Below, piece by piece: positions 11,253 through 25,600 of a stretch of DNA of 64,000 nt (positions are counted from its first letter, which is position 1; each line of letters begins with the position of its first letter). The stretch spans positions 80,938,520-81,002,519 of the forward strand of contig NC_058339.1 in the NCBI RefSeq assembly GCF_905475395.1. The letters are read 5' to 3'. The notes below the pieces were generated by a model that made no database searches, had not been told where the DNA came from, and worked only from the letters and a program-made list of their open reading frames with translations. The stretch comes from Chrysoperla carnea. Its lineage: Eukaryota > Arthropoda > Insecta > Neuroptera > Chrysopidae. Both the position numbers and the translations under genes were made by a program.

Positions 11253-13402
11253 AATATTTTTTTTATAAACGGTAGACAAAAGAAGATCGTCAAAAAACGA
11301 TAATCACAAAAAAATCTCAATTTTCTTAACTAAAGAAGGTTGTCTTTATTAATTCTCCTAAACATAGGTTAAAAAAATTTCAGTTTATAGCCTCGCATCC
11401 AATTCAATTCGTAGGCTGACGGTCTAAATATTGCATGAACTAAATATCTCTAAAGTTGTAAAAATTACGGCAATACTTTAATACTCCAACCATGTTATAA
11501 AAAATCTGAAAATGGATATTTTAAGGCACAGAATGAAATAGATTCATTCTTATTCTTTAGGAGATTATTTTGGACTTTGAAATCAGAAATGGTAAAAAGT
11601 ATTCCTGATCATTAAGTATGTAGAATTTGATAATTTTACTTCGAAATTTTTAGAAGAATCCTTCATAACTACACATTGATGCATTAATGTTTCCCTATTT
11701 CATAATTAGTTAATTAACAAATATCTAATTACCGAAAAAGTCTGTTAATTACACATTTAAATTTTGTAGCTGGATTATATCATTTCCTGTACTGTTTAAT
11801 GATATTTTTACATCTTTTTGGCAAATATTTTGACAGAAAATGTAACTGTTGGTTGGAGTAATGATGGTGAAAATAGTCAGTATTAGTGAAATGTAGTCAG
11901 TATTAGTGAATCAAATAAACATTGATTTTTTATATTTTTTTATCCATTTCTTCGAATAATCCAATATTACGATACCATTATAGTTATTATTCTTCTACTA
12001 TAGAAAATTTGCTAAGACTATGCCGCTACCATTTTTTTTTTACTGTATGGTAGTTGCCCGATGTCAAATTTGCCATATTACGCATAAAAATGTAGAACTA
12101 GACTTGATACCATGACAAAATTTGAAAGTGAAATTAAAATTGATTAAAAAACGAAGAAGTTATAAACATTCAAAGATTGTCTCCTATTTCCTTTTAGCAA
12201 ATTATAGTTTTATATGTAACAGTCTAAGGGAATAGTGGACAATAACGTCATCACCTGAAATCATAAAGAAAATTTAGTAAACATATATACCTATTATTTA
12301 CTTACAGGTGGCATACGTGAAATTAAAATAATCTAAAAATTAAAAGAAAAATGTACACTTTACTTTATAATTTAGCATAAAGTCTATGCATTTAGTACAA
12401 ATTTCCATATTATATTTTGTTCTTAAAGAATTACATATTATGTTATTTTTATCTTTATTGTTTTTGGTTTTTTTTTTTTGAAATCGTGATTGATTTGCAA
12501 ATCAATTTGAAATCATTATATCACGTACATATAATACTTATATGTGAAATCATTATATCCAATCCATAACTAATCATTTATTATGGATGTAACCATATTA
12601 TATTATTAATTTGGATCGTGTTAAACTTACTTTATAATAATATAAGCATACACTTTTATTATGTGTTATGTGGGTTGCATATAAATTATTCTTATTAACT
12701 CTAATATGTAGTACCTATAATCAAGTATTCAGATTAATTAGCCTATTGTTTTAAAATTAATATAGAGTAAGTATTTACTGAAAACTTTTCATGAAATCAA
12801 GGCTATAGGCGAAATGAATATATACTGTAAAAGTTTGAGAATAATCAATATTAAATCTGGTTGGTTTTTTTTCTATAATTTTGTTAGAGCAGGGGAAGGT
12901 GGCCTATAATGACCCCCCTAAGAAAAATGTAATTTAAAGCCAAACTATTCGGCAGATGTATATACAACGTCGAAATATTTTTGGGTTCTTTATTCAAATG
13001 TTACAATATTGGCATGTCAATTTCTTTTGATCTGTTCAAATATTTAGAACTATTCAATATTTCTCAAAAGGGATCGTTTTGACCGACCTTATAAAAATAG
13101 TAGGTAAAATGATCCCATTGCATTTTTTACCAAACAGTTCACATAACATATTAACTGTTCAAGACCCGTTACATGATGGGTAACCATTTTACGTATTATA
13201 ATTTTACACACAAATTAGGGATCATTTTGCATGTAACGACATATTTGAATATCGTCTAAAAACTGATGTTAAAATTTATTATACGCCTATCAAAATGTGT
13301 TATAATATTATTAAAAGCCATCAAAAGCCAAGGAACATGAGCAATTTTTTTCTTTAAGAAATTCTCTATATTAATTGTCTTTTTTTTTTCCTTTTTTTCT
13401 AG
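11253..13402. other. Sequence 5' of the first visible lectin exon; no exon recognised
   Basis: Contains repeat copy 2 at 12055-12190 and a stretch with repeated 'ATGATCCC'-type words at about 12890-13240 that looks like an old interspersed element. No signal-peptide exon ending in phase 1 could be picked out. Confidence 0.45.
12055..12190 (+). repeat. Interspersed repeat copy 2 (partial)
   Basis: Matches the interior of the element at 1188-1680, including CCATGACAAAATTTGAAAGT, without the terminal parts. Confidence 0.6.
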
Positions 13403-13621
13403 GTATCAAAATCGAAGAAGATCCGATTGATGATAACCAAGAAATTGGTTGTGGCTATCCTGGCAGACCAGCACATTCAGATGTGATATTCTCCGATGAT
13501 AGTTTAGGTCCTGGCACAGTGGCAACGTATGTGTGTGAACGTGGTTTTGAATTACTAGGTCCATCACGACGTGTTTGTCAGGGAAATGGTGTGTGGGTGC
13601 CAGAGGGTATTCCATTTTGTG
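13403..13621 (+). CDS. Lectin gene exon a: sushi domain 1
   Basis: The exon follows a long polypyrimidine tract and AG at 13401-13402 and ends before GTAAGT at 13622; it is 219 bp, phase 1 at both ends. It encodes an acidic linker (IEEDPIDDNQEIG) followed by one sushi/CCP domain with four cysteines: CGYPGRP, TYVCERGFELLG, RRVCQGNGVW and IPFCG. The W before the last cysteine is the usual sushi core residue. A symmetrical phase-1 exon encoding one sushi domain is typical of this family. Confidence 0.93.
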
Positions 13622-16600
13622 GTAAGTCTAAAATCAAATTTTTATTTTATTATAGAATTAATGTTTTTGGTAATTTTTTTCAATAATTAATATGATTCTA
13701 ATCACCAAGGCTTGCTTGATGAAAGCGAAAAATCGAGATATTAGCAAAAAATTTGCAATCGCAAAAAGTTTGCAATTATTAAAAGGAAAATTTTCAATTA
13801 CTGAAAGGAAAGTACAATATTCGATTTTTACTTCATATAAAAAAATCAAGCTTTTTCTTTAAAATTGCCTTGGTGCTCGGAAATCGTTAATCGTCTACAG
13901 ATTAGACTTATAGATAAGAAATATAAATTTTTCAAGCATGTGACTATGATTTTCCTTCCAATAATTAAAAAATGGTTGGCAATTTTAATTAAAGCGATTA
14001 TCTGTTAGTCAGAAGTTATTAGTTTGTCCCCTAAAGGTTACGTTTCCAAACGTTGTACACGACACTAAATTGTAATACGCTAGTATAATAATAATTTTTG
14101 AGTCGCGGTCTGGTTGAAAGCAAAAACCTTAAAGGTAAATGGTTATGTCAATCATAATATTTAGACGCAGTATAAGACAGAAGAACACTGCTTAGTTCAT
14201 CTTCTTCTTGACTGTGTGAAGAATATACACACTACACAGCTGAGAAGAAATTCTTGTAGGTTATTTTATATATTTAAAAAAAGAATCAGTGACCTAGATG
14301 TTTTGCCCCCAAAATGTCAAAAGTATTACATTAAAAAATATTTTATACACAAAACCAAGTATTTTGTCTTGTTTGTTTATGTTTTTCAGTGTAAGTGGAT
14401 ATATATAGAGATAATTTTTGTAAATAATTAAAAAATTAACTTAAAAAATAAATCTTTTTTTTAAATTCACTTTTTCACACGTCGTTTTTAATTCATAAAT
14501 TAAATTTAAAAGATATTGTTTATTTATTGCATTTTTTATTAGACGAAATCGGAAATGTTTCAGTCCATTGACACGAATTTCGCTAAATGACTCATCATAC
14601 ATTATATCACAAAGTACGATAAGCCAATATCAAATCAATCAAGTTGTAAATGTGTCATTTCTTTGAATGTTTTTAAAAAAACGTAGCCATGCCATGATTG
14701 CCCCAAGCGTCTTATAACAAACCCATTCTTTTATTCAAATTCAGTGTTCCATCGAGAAAAATGGGCCCCTCTCCTATATTGAACCCCGTTTCAATTTAAA
14801 ATAAAGAAAAAAATTTAATATTATTTTGCACTGAAATTTATTTATTCATGCAACACATATTTTTTTCGATTTTTATACATTTAAAAGACGTTATAGCTTA
14901 AGGATTACTGAAACACTTTTTGCGAACTTTCATATTTGCTAAGATTAGGAGAACTTGGACAAGATTTTAATAGTGTGGATTTTTTGCTTCTTCGTTTACA
15001 ATAGAAGTAGTGGTCAAAGAACTCACTCAACCTTTCTTGTCCCTTAGTAATTCTCAAATAATTTTTTATCAATATTAAATTTTGAAAAAGATTTTTCTGC
15101 GCTTGCTATTGTGATAGGAATAGTTGGAAATAAATAACAAGCAGTTATTATTTGTATGAAATTACTGCAAGAAGAAAAGTTTTGGATCTACAAGTGTTCA
15201 ACATTTCCTGACGCGTTTTTATATTCATTAAATCATATCTGAAGCTAGTTCTGAACTATAACAATTTTTGAAGTAGTTAATCTGAAACGTCTTCTAAATA
15301 TTATGTATAAATATACTCACCAGCGCAAAATGCTTCATTGTCAATCGATTGAGACAAAAAATGAAGAGAAAAAATGTATAAAAACATGCCACAATTTCTT
15401 CGAAGCTTCTTACAATTCTTTCACTTAAGTACGTAATTAACGACAGTTTTTTAAAAAACATTTATACTGAAATAATTCTCTCCATTTTCAATAAGAAATT
15501 ACCATCTTTTCATCAAAGTGTTTTCAGAAAAGATAGCATGACAATTAAAACAATCGTCCTATACATAACCAATACAAAAAGTCTCGTAATCAACAAAAAA
15601 CTAAAAATCGCATTTGTACTCTTCAAGGAGCCCCTTTAGAGGCGCGGGCCCGTGGCCGCGGGCCCAAAGTTAAAGTATCGTCAGCACTATCACTTTGTTT
15701 TAAGAAATAAAATTAATACTTATTATAATCGCGAAAATTTGCGCTCAAATTGTAATACGGTACTTTTCTGATGTCGAACTTGCCACATTACCCTAAAATT
15801 GTAAGAGTAGACTTGATACCATAACAAAATTTGAAATTTAAATTAAAATTGATTAAAAAATGAAGAAGTTATGAACATTCAAAGATTATTGTCTGTCTCT
15901 ATTTTGAAAAAACATATTTGTATATGTAATTTATATGGCGATACCGCGAAATGACGTCTTTAGTCGATATTTCCTCTTTGTTTAACTAGGAGTTGTAAAC
16001 GTTTTTTGCGTATTTCTAAAAAATTTCAAAAACCAACTTCACTTTTCTATTTTGTGAAGTGAGAATTTTTCTCGTTGCCTGAATATATATTTTGAAAAAA
16101 ACAAATTTTAAACTTTTTGTTTTTATTTATCAACTTAGAATCAATTCTATTTGTGAAAATACCTGATATAAAACGAATTTCAATTCTAAAAGACAGAACA
16201 GGTCTATTTCCAACTTCTATCTACTAATAGGTCACTTTCTATATGATCTTAGTATATTATGTCAATAGTTTTACACCTTTTTTTCCGCATTTTATTACTT
16301 AATTATAAAAAAATAACTTCTATATAAATAAATTATATGTTGTGATCGTGACATTAATGAGTATAGCACACTTTATAATAAATAATAATGGATTATGTGA
16401 CACTCATTTTTACACATTAGCATTGCCTAGCAAGCTGAGAGCTCTAGCTATATGGCTATGCTAAGCTACTAAGCGTTATCATTTTACTTGGTTTAGTAAC
16501 TAATGTATTTGCGAATTATGACAATATGTTGTGTTTTGTTGTGTTGTGTTAGTATTACATAGCTAATACACTATGAAATTATTTTATATCTATCACATGT

Positions 16601-19600
16601 AAATAGTACGGAATGTCCTCCCAACGAACGGATTTTGGAAGGTTCAAACTCCCTCTATAAGCCCTCAAAAAATAATTTTTACGTAATGTGATAAATTATT
16701 ATTGACTTATAGTTTTGTCGCTGCTAAGGGTTCATCCATTAATTACGTCAGGTATTTAAGAGAGGGAGGGGGGCGATCTTACTAAATTTCACTTCGGGGA
16801 GAAGGAGGTCTTAGCAAATATCACGTAATTTTTTTTTGGAAGAAAATTTTGTAAAGCTGCGTGAAAATTAACTTAAAGTTGAATGAAAGTAAAAAACGTA
16901 TCTTGAATCATTTTATCACTGCAGTTTAAGATTACAGCAATATTCGCAAATACTAGTCTTGCTAGTCTTAAATAAAAGTAATTGAGCAAATTGTGTTATT
17001 TTTTTAAATAAATCCAATACTTATATACCCAAAGTATAAGTTTTGAAAAATCTCACGTGAGATTGGGGAAGGCAGGAGGGGGTTGACAAAAATCTTACGA
17101 CATTTCTCCAAGGAGGAGGAGGCTGCAAATAATCCTTAAAAATGCCTCACGTTATTAATGGACGCCCCCTAAATCCGCAACATTCTAATAAATAAATCAG
17201 ATCATTAATTATGGTTGTAATTTTAATATGGTTTTGTTTTATAATTAAAGGATGTATTTATAATTGACCAGATAAAAATTAGGTTGTTTTACTATCACGC
17301 ATCTCGCAAGACGTACCTCATCCCTTCCTAAACTCAAAAAGAAATAAATATGCATAAAAACGTTACCAACTTTCGTACAATTTTTGACGAAAATAAATCG
17401 ATTTCCACTTAACAATATTATCAATAACTGAGTTTTCTCCTTTTTACTGTGTGACACTTAGAAAAACTTTCAATTCACTTTTCAAGGAAATAAGAGCGGG
17501 TATTGAAATGCAATAGACTCAATTAAAAGTGAAGGTGTCTTATGGATCAAAAGAATAAATGAACAAAAATTCTAAAAATTATTAATAAGCCAAGATGCAT
17601 TGAAAAAGTTGGAAAACAGCACCGATTTTAATGGAGCTTTTTATAACGTGTTTATAGGATTCCAAGGAAAATTCAGCTAACTGAACCTAATATATTGGGA
17701 TAAAGAGCCTCAATAGGATTCATGTGTAGCCCAAAATTTTTTTGAAATGCTTATTTTAGTTTAAAATTTTTATCAAGTATGCATTTTTAGTCGCTGATCA
17801 CAAATCCGATGTCAGATTACACGAGTTCGGATCATGTATTCTAAAAATCGTGCCATATTGGCTATATGCTCCCTTATGACTAGGTTAAGTTGGCTAAATG
17901 TTCCTTGGGATCTTATAAACTCATTAAAAAAGTTTCATTAAAATCGGTGCTGTTTCTCAACGTTTGCACTACCGACACTTTTTTCCGGCTTATTCATTGT
18001 ATTATTAAGCAAATTTTAACAGCTATTATTTCAAATGAGACCACTCTTACGCGCTTGTTCCTCTGCTGTTTGAAGTCCAGTAAATCAGCAATTTATCTTT
18101 GCAGACTTTAATCGGAAAACAAATACATTAATGTGAGATGATGACTCATATTATTTTTTAAAAAGCACAACAACGTCCTGATTTGCATAAGCCCGCAAAT
18201 AGCGGTTAAAGGTAGAATATGCGAATTGATTCATCAGAATTGACAAGAGGAAATCAAGGGATCTCCTATTCATTTAATCAAGTTTTACGACCGGATTATC
18301 GATTATGGCTTGCTAAATGTGAATCTAAAATTGACCAAATGCCCTCTGGTAATCATTCTTCACATTGATTTCGTATTCCCCCAAAAAAAGACGCAGATAG
18401 AGCAAAATCATAAGATGAACTCTTAAGACAGTAATGAATCTATCAAAAAAATCTCTCTGAACTGTAATACTAGAAAAATCGTTTAAATGGCCTAGTATAT
18501 TGAGTTGACTATATAGCATGATGATGGACACCCAATACTATCTAACTAACCTTATTAATAGCATATTATGATAAATTTAATTTACGTAAAGATATACTTT
18601 CTTAAATGTCATATTTAAACTATAACTAACTTCACTAGGTAAATTATTTGGAGTAAAAACATATACATCATATAATAATGACATCCCAAATATCCAATGA
18701 GCATATAAATACATTGCAAATTATCATTTATTATATGATATTATTATATTATATATGTGTTAAGTGACAAAAATTAATATAATCATTCTCTTTTTATTAT
18801 TATTTAATAACTACTTCGAGAGTTCACTGTTACTCGGCATAACTCGTTATTACACGGTCCTTCACAGCAAATGAGTTTCCTTTATTTTTCACTTTATTAT
18901 TCTATTTTAAAGATTTTGAAGATTATGAATCGATAAAGTTCAAAATGTTAGGAAAATATACCAATTATTTTTGTTTACAAAAAATGACTAATGAAAAGCA
19001 AAATCAGATATTATTAAGAATGTACTAGCGCCAGGGAAAAAATTATTGAAAACAAAAAAAAACCCCTTTGTGCCCCACTAATTAAGGATGTATGAGCACG
19101 GTAGTGAGAACACAAATTTAAAAAAATATATATATTCAATTTTGATAATGAATTATGTTATAACTTGACAATATAAGACGAAAAGCAAGAATAAAATTTT
19201 TCGATATCTAAAGTAATTATCAAAACATAAAAACTTGAAAATTTTGTTAAATTATTTGGCTTTCGATATTTCGAAAACCAAGGTACATATAAAAAAATTT
19301 TATTCTTATTTTCGTTTACGTTAATGAAGTTATAACAAAATTCATCATCAAAGTTCAAAATAAAGTACAAATAATTTCAACCACAAGTCTAAACTTGCCT
19401 TGGCGCTCGTACTACCTTACAAAAACTACTTAAAGCATTCCAAAGTATTCGTGATTACTCGGCGTAACTCGGGCTATAAGCATAAAGAAGAAGTTTCTGA
19501 TGTTTGATACTTCCAAATTTTATTTTAAACCAAGGTATATTAAATTTAGTCCCAAGCTTGTAGCGCTTAAAAATATTGATGCTACCAAAAAAATTTTGAT

Positions 19601-22600
19601 ATAGGTGTTCTAAATTAGTCCATTTTCGGTTGTCCGTCCGTCTGTCAACTCGATAACTCAAAAACGAAAAATATATCAAGCTGAAATTTTTACAGCGTGC
19701 TCAAGACGTAAAAAGTGAGGTCCAGTTCATAAATGAGCCACATAGGTCAATTGAATATTGGGTCCTACCCATCTTGTAAACCGTTAGAGATAGAACAAAA
19801 GTTTAAATGTAAAAAATGTTCTTTATCAAAAAAAACAACTCTCTTCTCTCACTTTTGTTTGAAACATTTTATCGTTAAAGTCACTGTTTACCCGTGAGGG
19901 CGCAAATTAAGCGCAAACTGTATAGAATGTATTATATAGGAATATCAGTGATGTGTGTGTGACATGTATAGGAATATGTGTAATGTTATAGAGCAATCAA
20001 CACTGTCTATACATAGTATTTCAACTATTAACTCAGTCAATTGTTAGTTTTCACTTGTTTTAACTATATTTTACACCACAATTTACAATCGAAGCATTAA
20101 AAATTCCAATGAATTCCCATGATTTTCATTTCTCTAAAATTCATATTGAAATAAAATCAATAGATTTATTAAAAAAAAAATTCATAATTTGATAAAGATT
20201 TTTTTGTAATTCAATGAAATTAAGGTCACCAGTAATTAAGAACATTATTACACATATTCATTATAATTACCAGAAATTTTTATTTTATTTTATCACCTTT
20301 TCATATAAAAGTGTATATAATAAAACTTACATATTTTTTGTGTGTGTTTAATCTGAAAACAATAGCGGTAATTATAAGACCAAAAAAAAAACTTAATTAA
20401 TACAAAAATAATAATATTTTTTTAAAAGAAATTTTACCTTCAAATCACTACTTAGGAACACCCCACCGATCATACATAGTCCTTACGCGGGACAGTGATT
20501 TCTTAAGAAGAAAAAACGGTATGAGTAGACGCAGTGTTTTCTGACGATTCTGACCTAATTTGCGCCCTCACGCGTAAACAATGATATTTAAGAAAAAATA
20601 TTTTTAACAAAAGTTCTTTATTTTTTTAAGTAACGTTTTTTCTGTTTTTTTTTACATTTAAACTTTTGTTCTATTTCTAACGGTTTACCAGAGGGGTCCT
20701 ACGATGGGTCCTATCCAAGATTAATGTCTCTTTTCGTTTTTAAGTTATCGTGTTCACAGATATTCGTACTCGAAAAATCGTTTTTTGCGATTTTTTCATG
20801 AAATTTTAGGTTATGTTGAAAATGTATGAAGTCTCATACAAAAGTTTTTCAATTTTTTATTATCTACAACTTATCTGCAGAACATTTTTCGCAAAGAGTT
20901 CATTTTTCGCACTAAATCGCAAAAAAACGGTTATAACCCCTAAAATCAACCCCCATTTCACCATTTCCAAAGCCTCGAATTTAATTGGTTTTTACTATAT
21001 TACTTATACCCTTAACTAACATTTTCACATAGCCGTTGCAAGTTTTGTCTACAACTTTTGATACAAAGATTTAAACAGTTAAATTTTTAATAACAAGAAA
21101 ATTTCCTAGAAAAATCGCGTGAGAACTAATAAGAAGGTGCTTGAAATTTTCCAGTTCACTCTGGAGGACAGTATCATAGAGTATACGTGATCATAACATT
21201 AAAAACCCTACTTAAGTTTCTTCTCTTCTCTTATAGACAACGTGATTTCTCCAGGTGGATAAGAGTTTTTTCTCACTTTTAGGTTATAATGTAAGTGTTT
21301 TTTTCTCACTTACATTATAACCTATAACAAGTGAGCATCTTTTCAAACTTTACCTCCTCAATATTTAAATTATTTTTAAAACTTAAATATGGTATAAACA
21401 GAATGTGGTTTAAAATACAATTAGACTATACTTTTTAAGAAAACTTAAACTTATTATTTTTAAACTTAGTACGTAGCTTTCACTCTTAAAATCTGTCACC
21501 TGTCAAAAGAAATCATAATATCTATTTTTCTTTATTGTACGGAAGTAAAATAAAAAATTAGAATTATTAAAATTTTTAAATCATAAAGTTAAAAATATAA
21601 TCTTTATTATATTTTAATAGGCAATTGACATCTTTTATAATATTGTGACATACTTATAGTCACACACAATCATGGGTACTAAAAAAGAATTAATTTCTTT
21701 TATTTTATACAATATTGTTCTACTATAATTGTACATTTGAGTTAAAAATAATTGAATCAATCTGAAATCAATTATAGAAGCTTAACATTATTTTATTTCT
21801 GAAAATACAATTTATGTAATTTTTTTTAATGCTTTTTGATTTTATAAATATTTTTATATTTAAAAAAAATTAAGAAACACCCTTTTGTAACTAGCTGAAC
21901 TAAAAGGTAAAAAATAATTTATATAAATTCTAAAAAATCAAAAAAAGCGTGGGAAGCTAAATATCAATTATTTTAAATATTTTATAGACAGATATCGGTA
22001 AAAGAAAAGTCATTATAAAATATCTTAAAAAGCACTCCACGCTTTTTTACGATAAAAAGGTTTTTTTGAAATTATTTTCCACCTTTTAGCTCAGCTAATT
22101 ACAAAAGCGTGTTTCCTAGTTTTTTTAACTATTATTTATTTTTTGTTTTTTAGTTTTATAGACTATTCTTTATTTATTAAAAATTCAGGATAAATATGGT
22201 GCGAGTGCAAATACCTCTATATATTTTCAGATATGAAAATCGTTTATCCAGATAATCAGATAGATCAGGATAATCAATTAAATTATTGTATTGCTATCGG
22301 TCCTTGATAAGTATTCCAAATTTCGAGTTAATCCGGCATTTTGAAAGGGGTCAAAATTTTCGTTATATACTAACATACGTATGAAGCAAATAAAAGCATG
22401 TTAAATGAATAGATTTTTGTATTACATCGTTTTCAAAATCGTATACTTCTCTACCACATATTGTATTATATTAATAATTTAAAATATAATAAATAAAATT
22501 CTTGTATTTTTTTTCAAAAAAACTATAAAAACTATATGAATTTTATTTCTATGATAATTTTAATTATAATTATTATTATATTATTATTTCTATTTTATTA

Positions 22601-25600
22601 CTTTTCCTTTATTTATGATGAAAATTATATGTTTTCTATTTATTCAAAACAAATTATAATTATTTATTTTAATTTCTTTTTGCGATTATTTTATTTTTTG
22701 TTTAAGTTTAATTTTTGAGTTTTTAATTAAAAATTGTGTGAGAATATTTTATGATTTATTCAAGAATAATACAAGCAATAGGATCAAATACATCTCAGGG
22801 AAAATTTGGAAAATGGAAAATATGCATTGAAAAATCAGTTTAATAACCCATAAAGTAAAATAAAATAAAAACTAACCCATAAAAACTTATACTACGTTTC
22901 TTTGTAAATTTAGTGTTGTACACAACCTTTCGTGCGAATTTCACATACCTGAAGCATATATTTGGTGAAACGGATCATAGACTATGGTCCGTTTCACCAA
23001 ATATATGCTTAAGGTATAGAGATACACATACTCCGAGGCAAACCAAAGTATGTATGTGGTGTGTTGACTTGTAAAGTGATACAATGTTTAAGATTTTGTG
23101 TTAAGTATTACACAATTTAATCCTCCGCCCCCCATGTACCTATATTAATATATAATTTGACACCTCCCACATCTAACTGTCTCTGTATTGGTGAATTATT
23201 TTTTGTTTCCTTGATAAATAATGACAACAGAATATTTTTTTAGTATTCACTACCCAGTTAAATCAATTTACAATCAATCATTGTTTTATGATAGTCCCTT
23301 CAATTTTTCTAAAGTAACACCTACTAATTTAATGAATTTGATAGGTCTGTGAATTCATAAATCTTTCTATTTTCCCATAGTCACATCACCCGAATCAGGC
23401 CTCAGATAGAAATTTGGTAAAGAGCTTACTGGTAGAATTTTCAATAACAGAAAACCCTGTATATACTTCTTTTAATTTAGGTTATTTTAAAATCCATACT
23501 TTAAATTATAAAAAGTTTTCCATATGTTGCCAACTAAGCTAGACACCCTGTATATATTATGTATATATATTGGAGCCAATTTACAAGTTGAAATGACATT
23601 AACACTATACCTAATGTCAATGTGAAACCAAATATTAAAATATTAATGAGTAAATTTATCAGTAACTAAATACCCAAATGCTTAAATCTAACGATAAGCA
23701 TATTTTCTTAATAGGTAATAAGCTACCTTTTTATTATGTGGACGTTGTTTTTAGGAAGACAAATCCGAGCAGATCAATATTGAGAGAGCTGCCTTTTTTA
23801 ATTTATGAGCCCGAAATTAAAATTGATTTAGGAATTTACCGCTCGTAAATTATTTAAAATCGCCCCCCTCTTTTCTATTTCGATAATGAAACATTTTACT
23901 TTTAAAATATGATACATAATTCAGTATGACAATTCATTTAGTATGACATTTAGGATTGCCACCTCTCCAAATTTGATCGAACTCCTGAAATCGTGTAATC
24001 TCTCCCGATTCCCGATATCAGCATAAATTCTCCCGAGTTCAGTAAAAAAAAGCTTTTATTTTAAATTACTTAAAGAATATTTATTTAAATATTGAATTAT
24101 GGAAAAACTGGATACACAAAAATTCAAAAATATCGAACAATGTTAAAATTCGGTCATATAATTAGATAAATTTCACTATCTTCCGACTTTCTGGTATATT
24201 TCTCGAGTTCCCGGAGCTTGGAGGTGGCAACCCTACATATAATTCAATATTCACCATCATGTTTGGTTTTTGTAAGAAATAAAAATTACAAAAAGTTTTT
24301 ACACCAATCAGATTTTCAATGTTTTCTGTAAAAATTTTCCCGGTAAATTCGTAAATTCTGGCTTAAGTCGGACACTATAAATTTCAAAATGTAGTTGAGT
24401 GTCAGACCAAAATCTACAGTGTCGAAGAGTCGATTATCTTCTTATTAAAATGAAATAAAAGCAAAAATCAATCAGTTGTAAGCTATTGTACAAATTAAAA
24501 ATTTGTTGTGCCCATAACTGCTCAACATCTTCTTTGCTCAACCTTGTTCGACTACCTAGGAATTACGTCTACATAAATATTTGCCTTCTTGCAAAAAAGT
24601 CCAAAAAATATACGGTAGCTTTATACTTATAATATCTTTCTTTCAAAAATTAATTTTACAAATTATGATGCCATAAATACAAGTGTTTATATTAACAATA
24701 TTATTATTATTATGCACAAATTGAATTGAATATTTAACTTTATAATTGAATTTAACATTCATTAAATCTGTTCACAAATCGACAAAACAACGACCTTTTA
24801 AACTTAAATGATTGTGATTATAAAATGTTTATAATACTTGGTTACACATGTTATGTAGAATCTACTATTTAAAAAAATTCTATTTAAATAACCGGTTAAT
24901 TTAGATATATATATATATATATTATATAGTACATAGATTATTTATAGTCAGTAAGATTTTATATATCAGCAAATGATTATATTCTATGTGTTACGATTAA
25001 AAATCCTTATAATAATAATATCCGCAAAAAATCATACCTGAGATAATATATAGTCCCAGAAACGAAACACTAAAATCGGGCAAAGTTCGAAAAATTTAAA
25101 CAGTAAATCGGATTTGAATTTGACTTTCAGCATTCGATTCGCTAGAGCGTCAGGAAATTTTGTCACCTAAGTTGATTTATAAGAAATTAAAAATATGCAA
25201 TTTGTATAATAAGTATAAGTATCATTTATAAATAATATGCATTTAAAATTAACCGTAAATACATACCGTATGTATACTAAATTTACAGTTCGGTTAATAG
25301 TGATGAAAATGATACCAAACTTATTTCCAGGGGATCTTTGGAGTCCCTGAACATGAATATCGCTACAGAATTGTTCTCCAAGGTATCTGGTGCCCAGGGT
25401 AAACGGTATCCCGTCGTCTACTGGAGTTTTCGGGAAATTGGTTATATAATCGGTCCACACGAATATCGCTAAAATCGGGCTCCAAGTACTTGGTGCCCGG
25501 GGTACTTAGGGTCGAATTCAAATTCGGCTTACTGATCAAATTTTTGCTTCATTGCATCGTTTCTGCGACTAATAGTCTAGTTAACAAGTTCAAATTGGTG

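Noticed and set aside
25167..25460. 97-codon ORF on the - strand
   Set aside because: No homology, no splice partners; surrounding words (GGTGCCCGGGGTA, GGTGCCCAGGGTA) repeat nearby, suggesting an old repeat.
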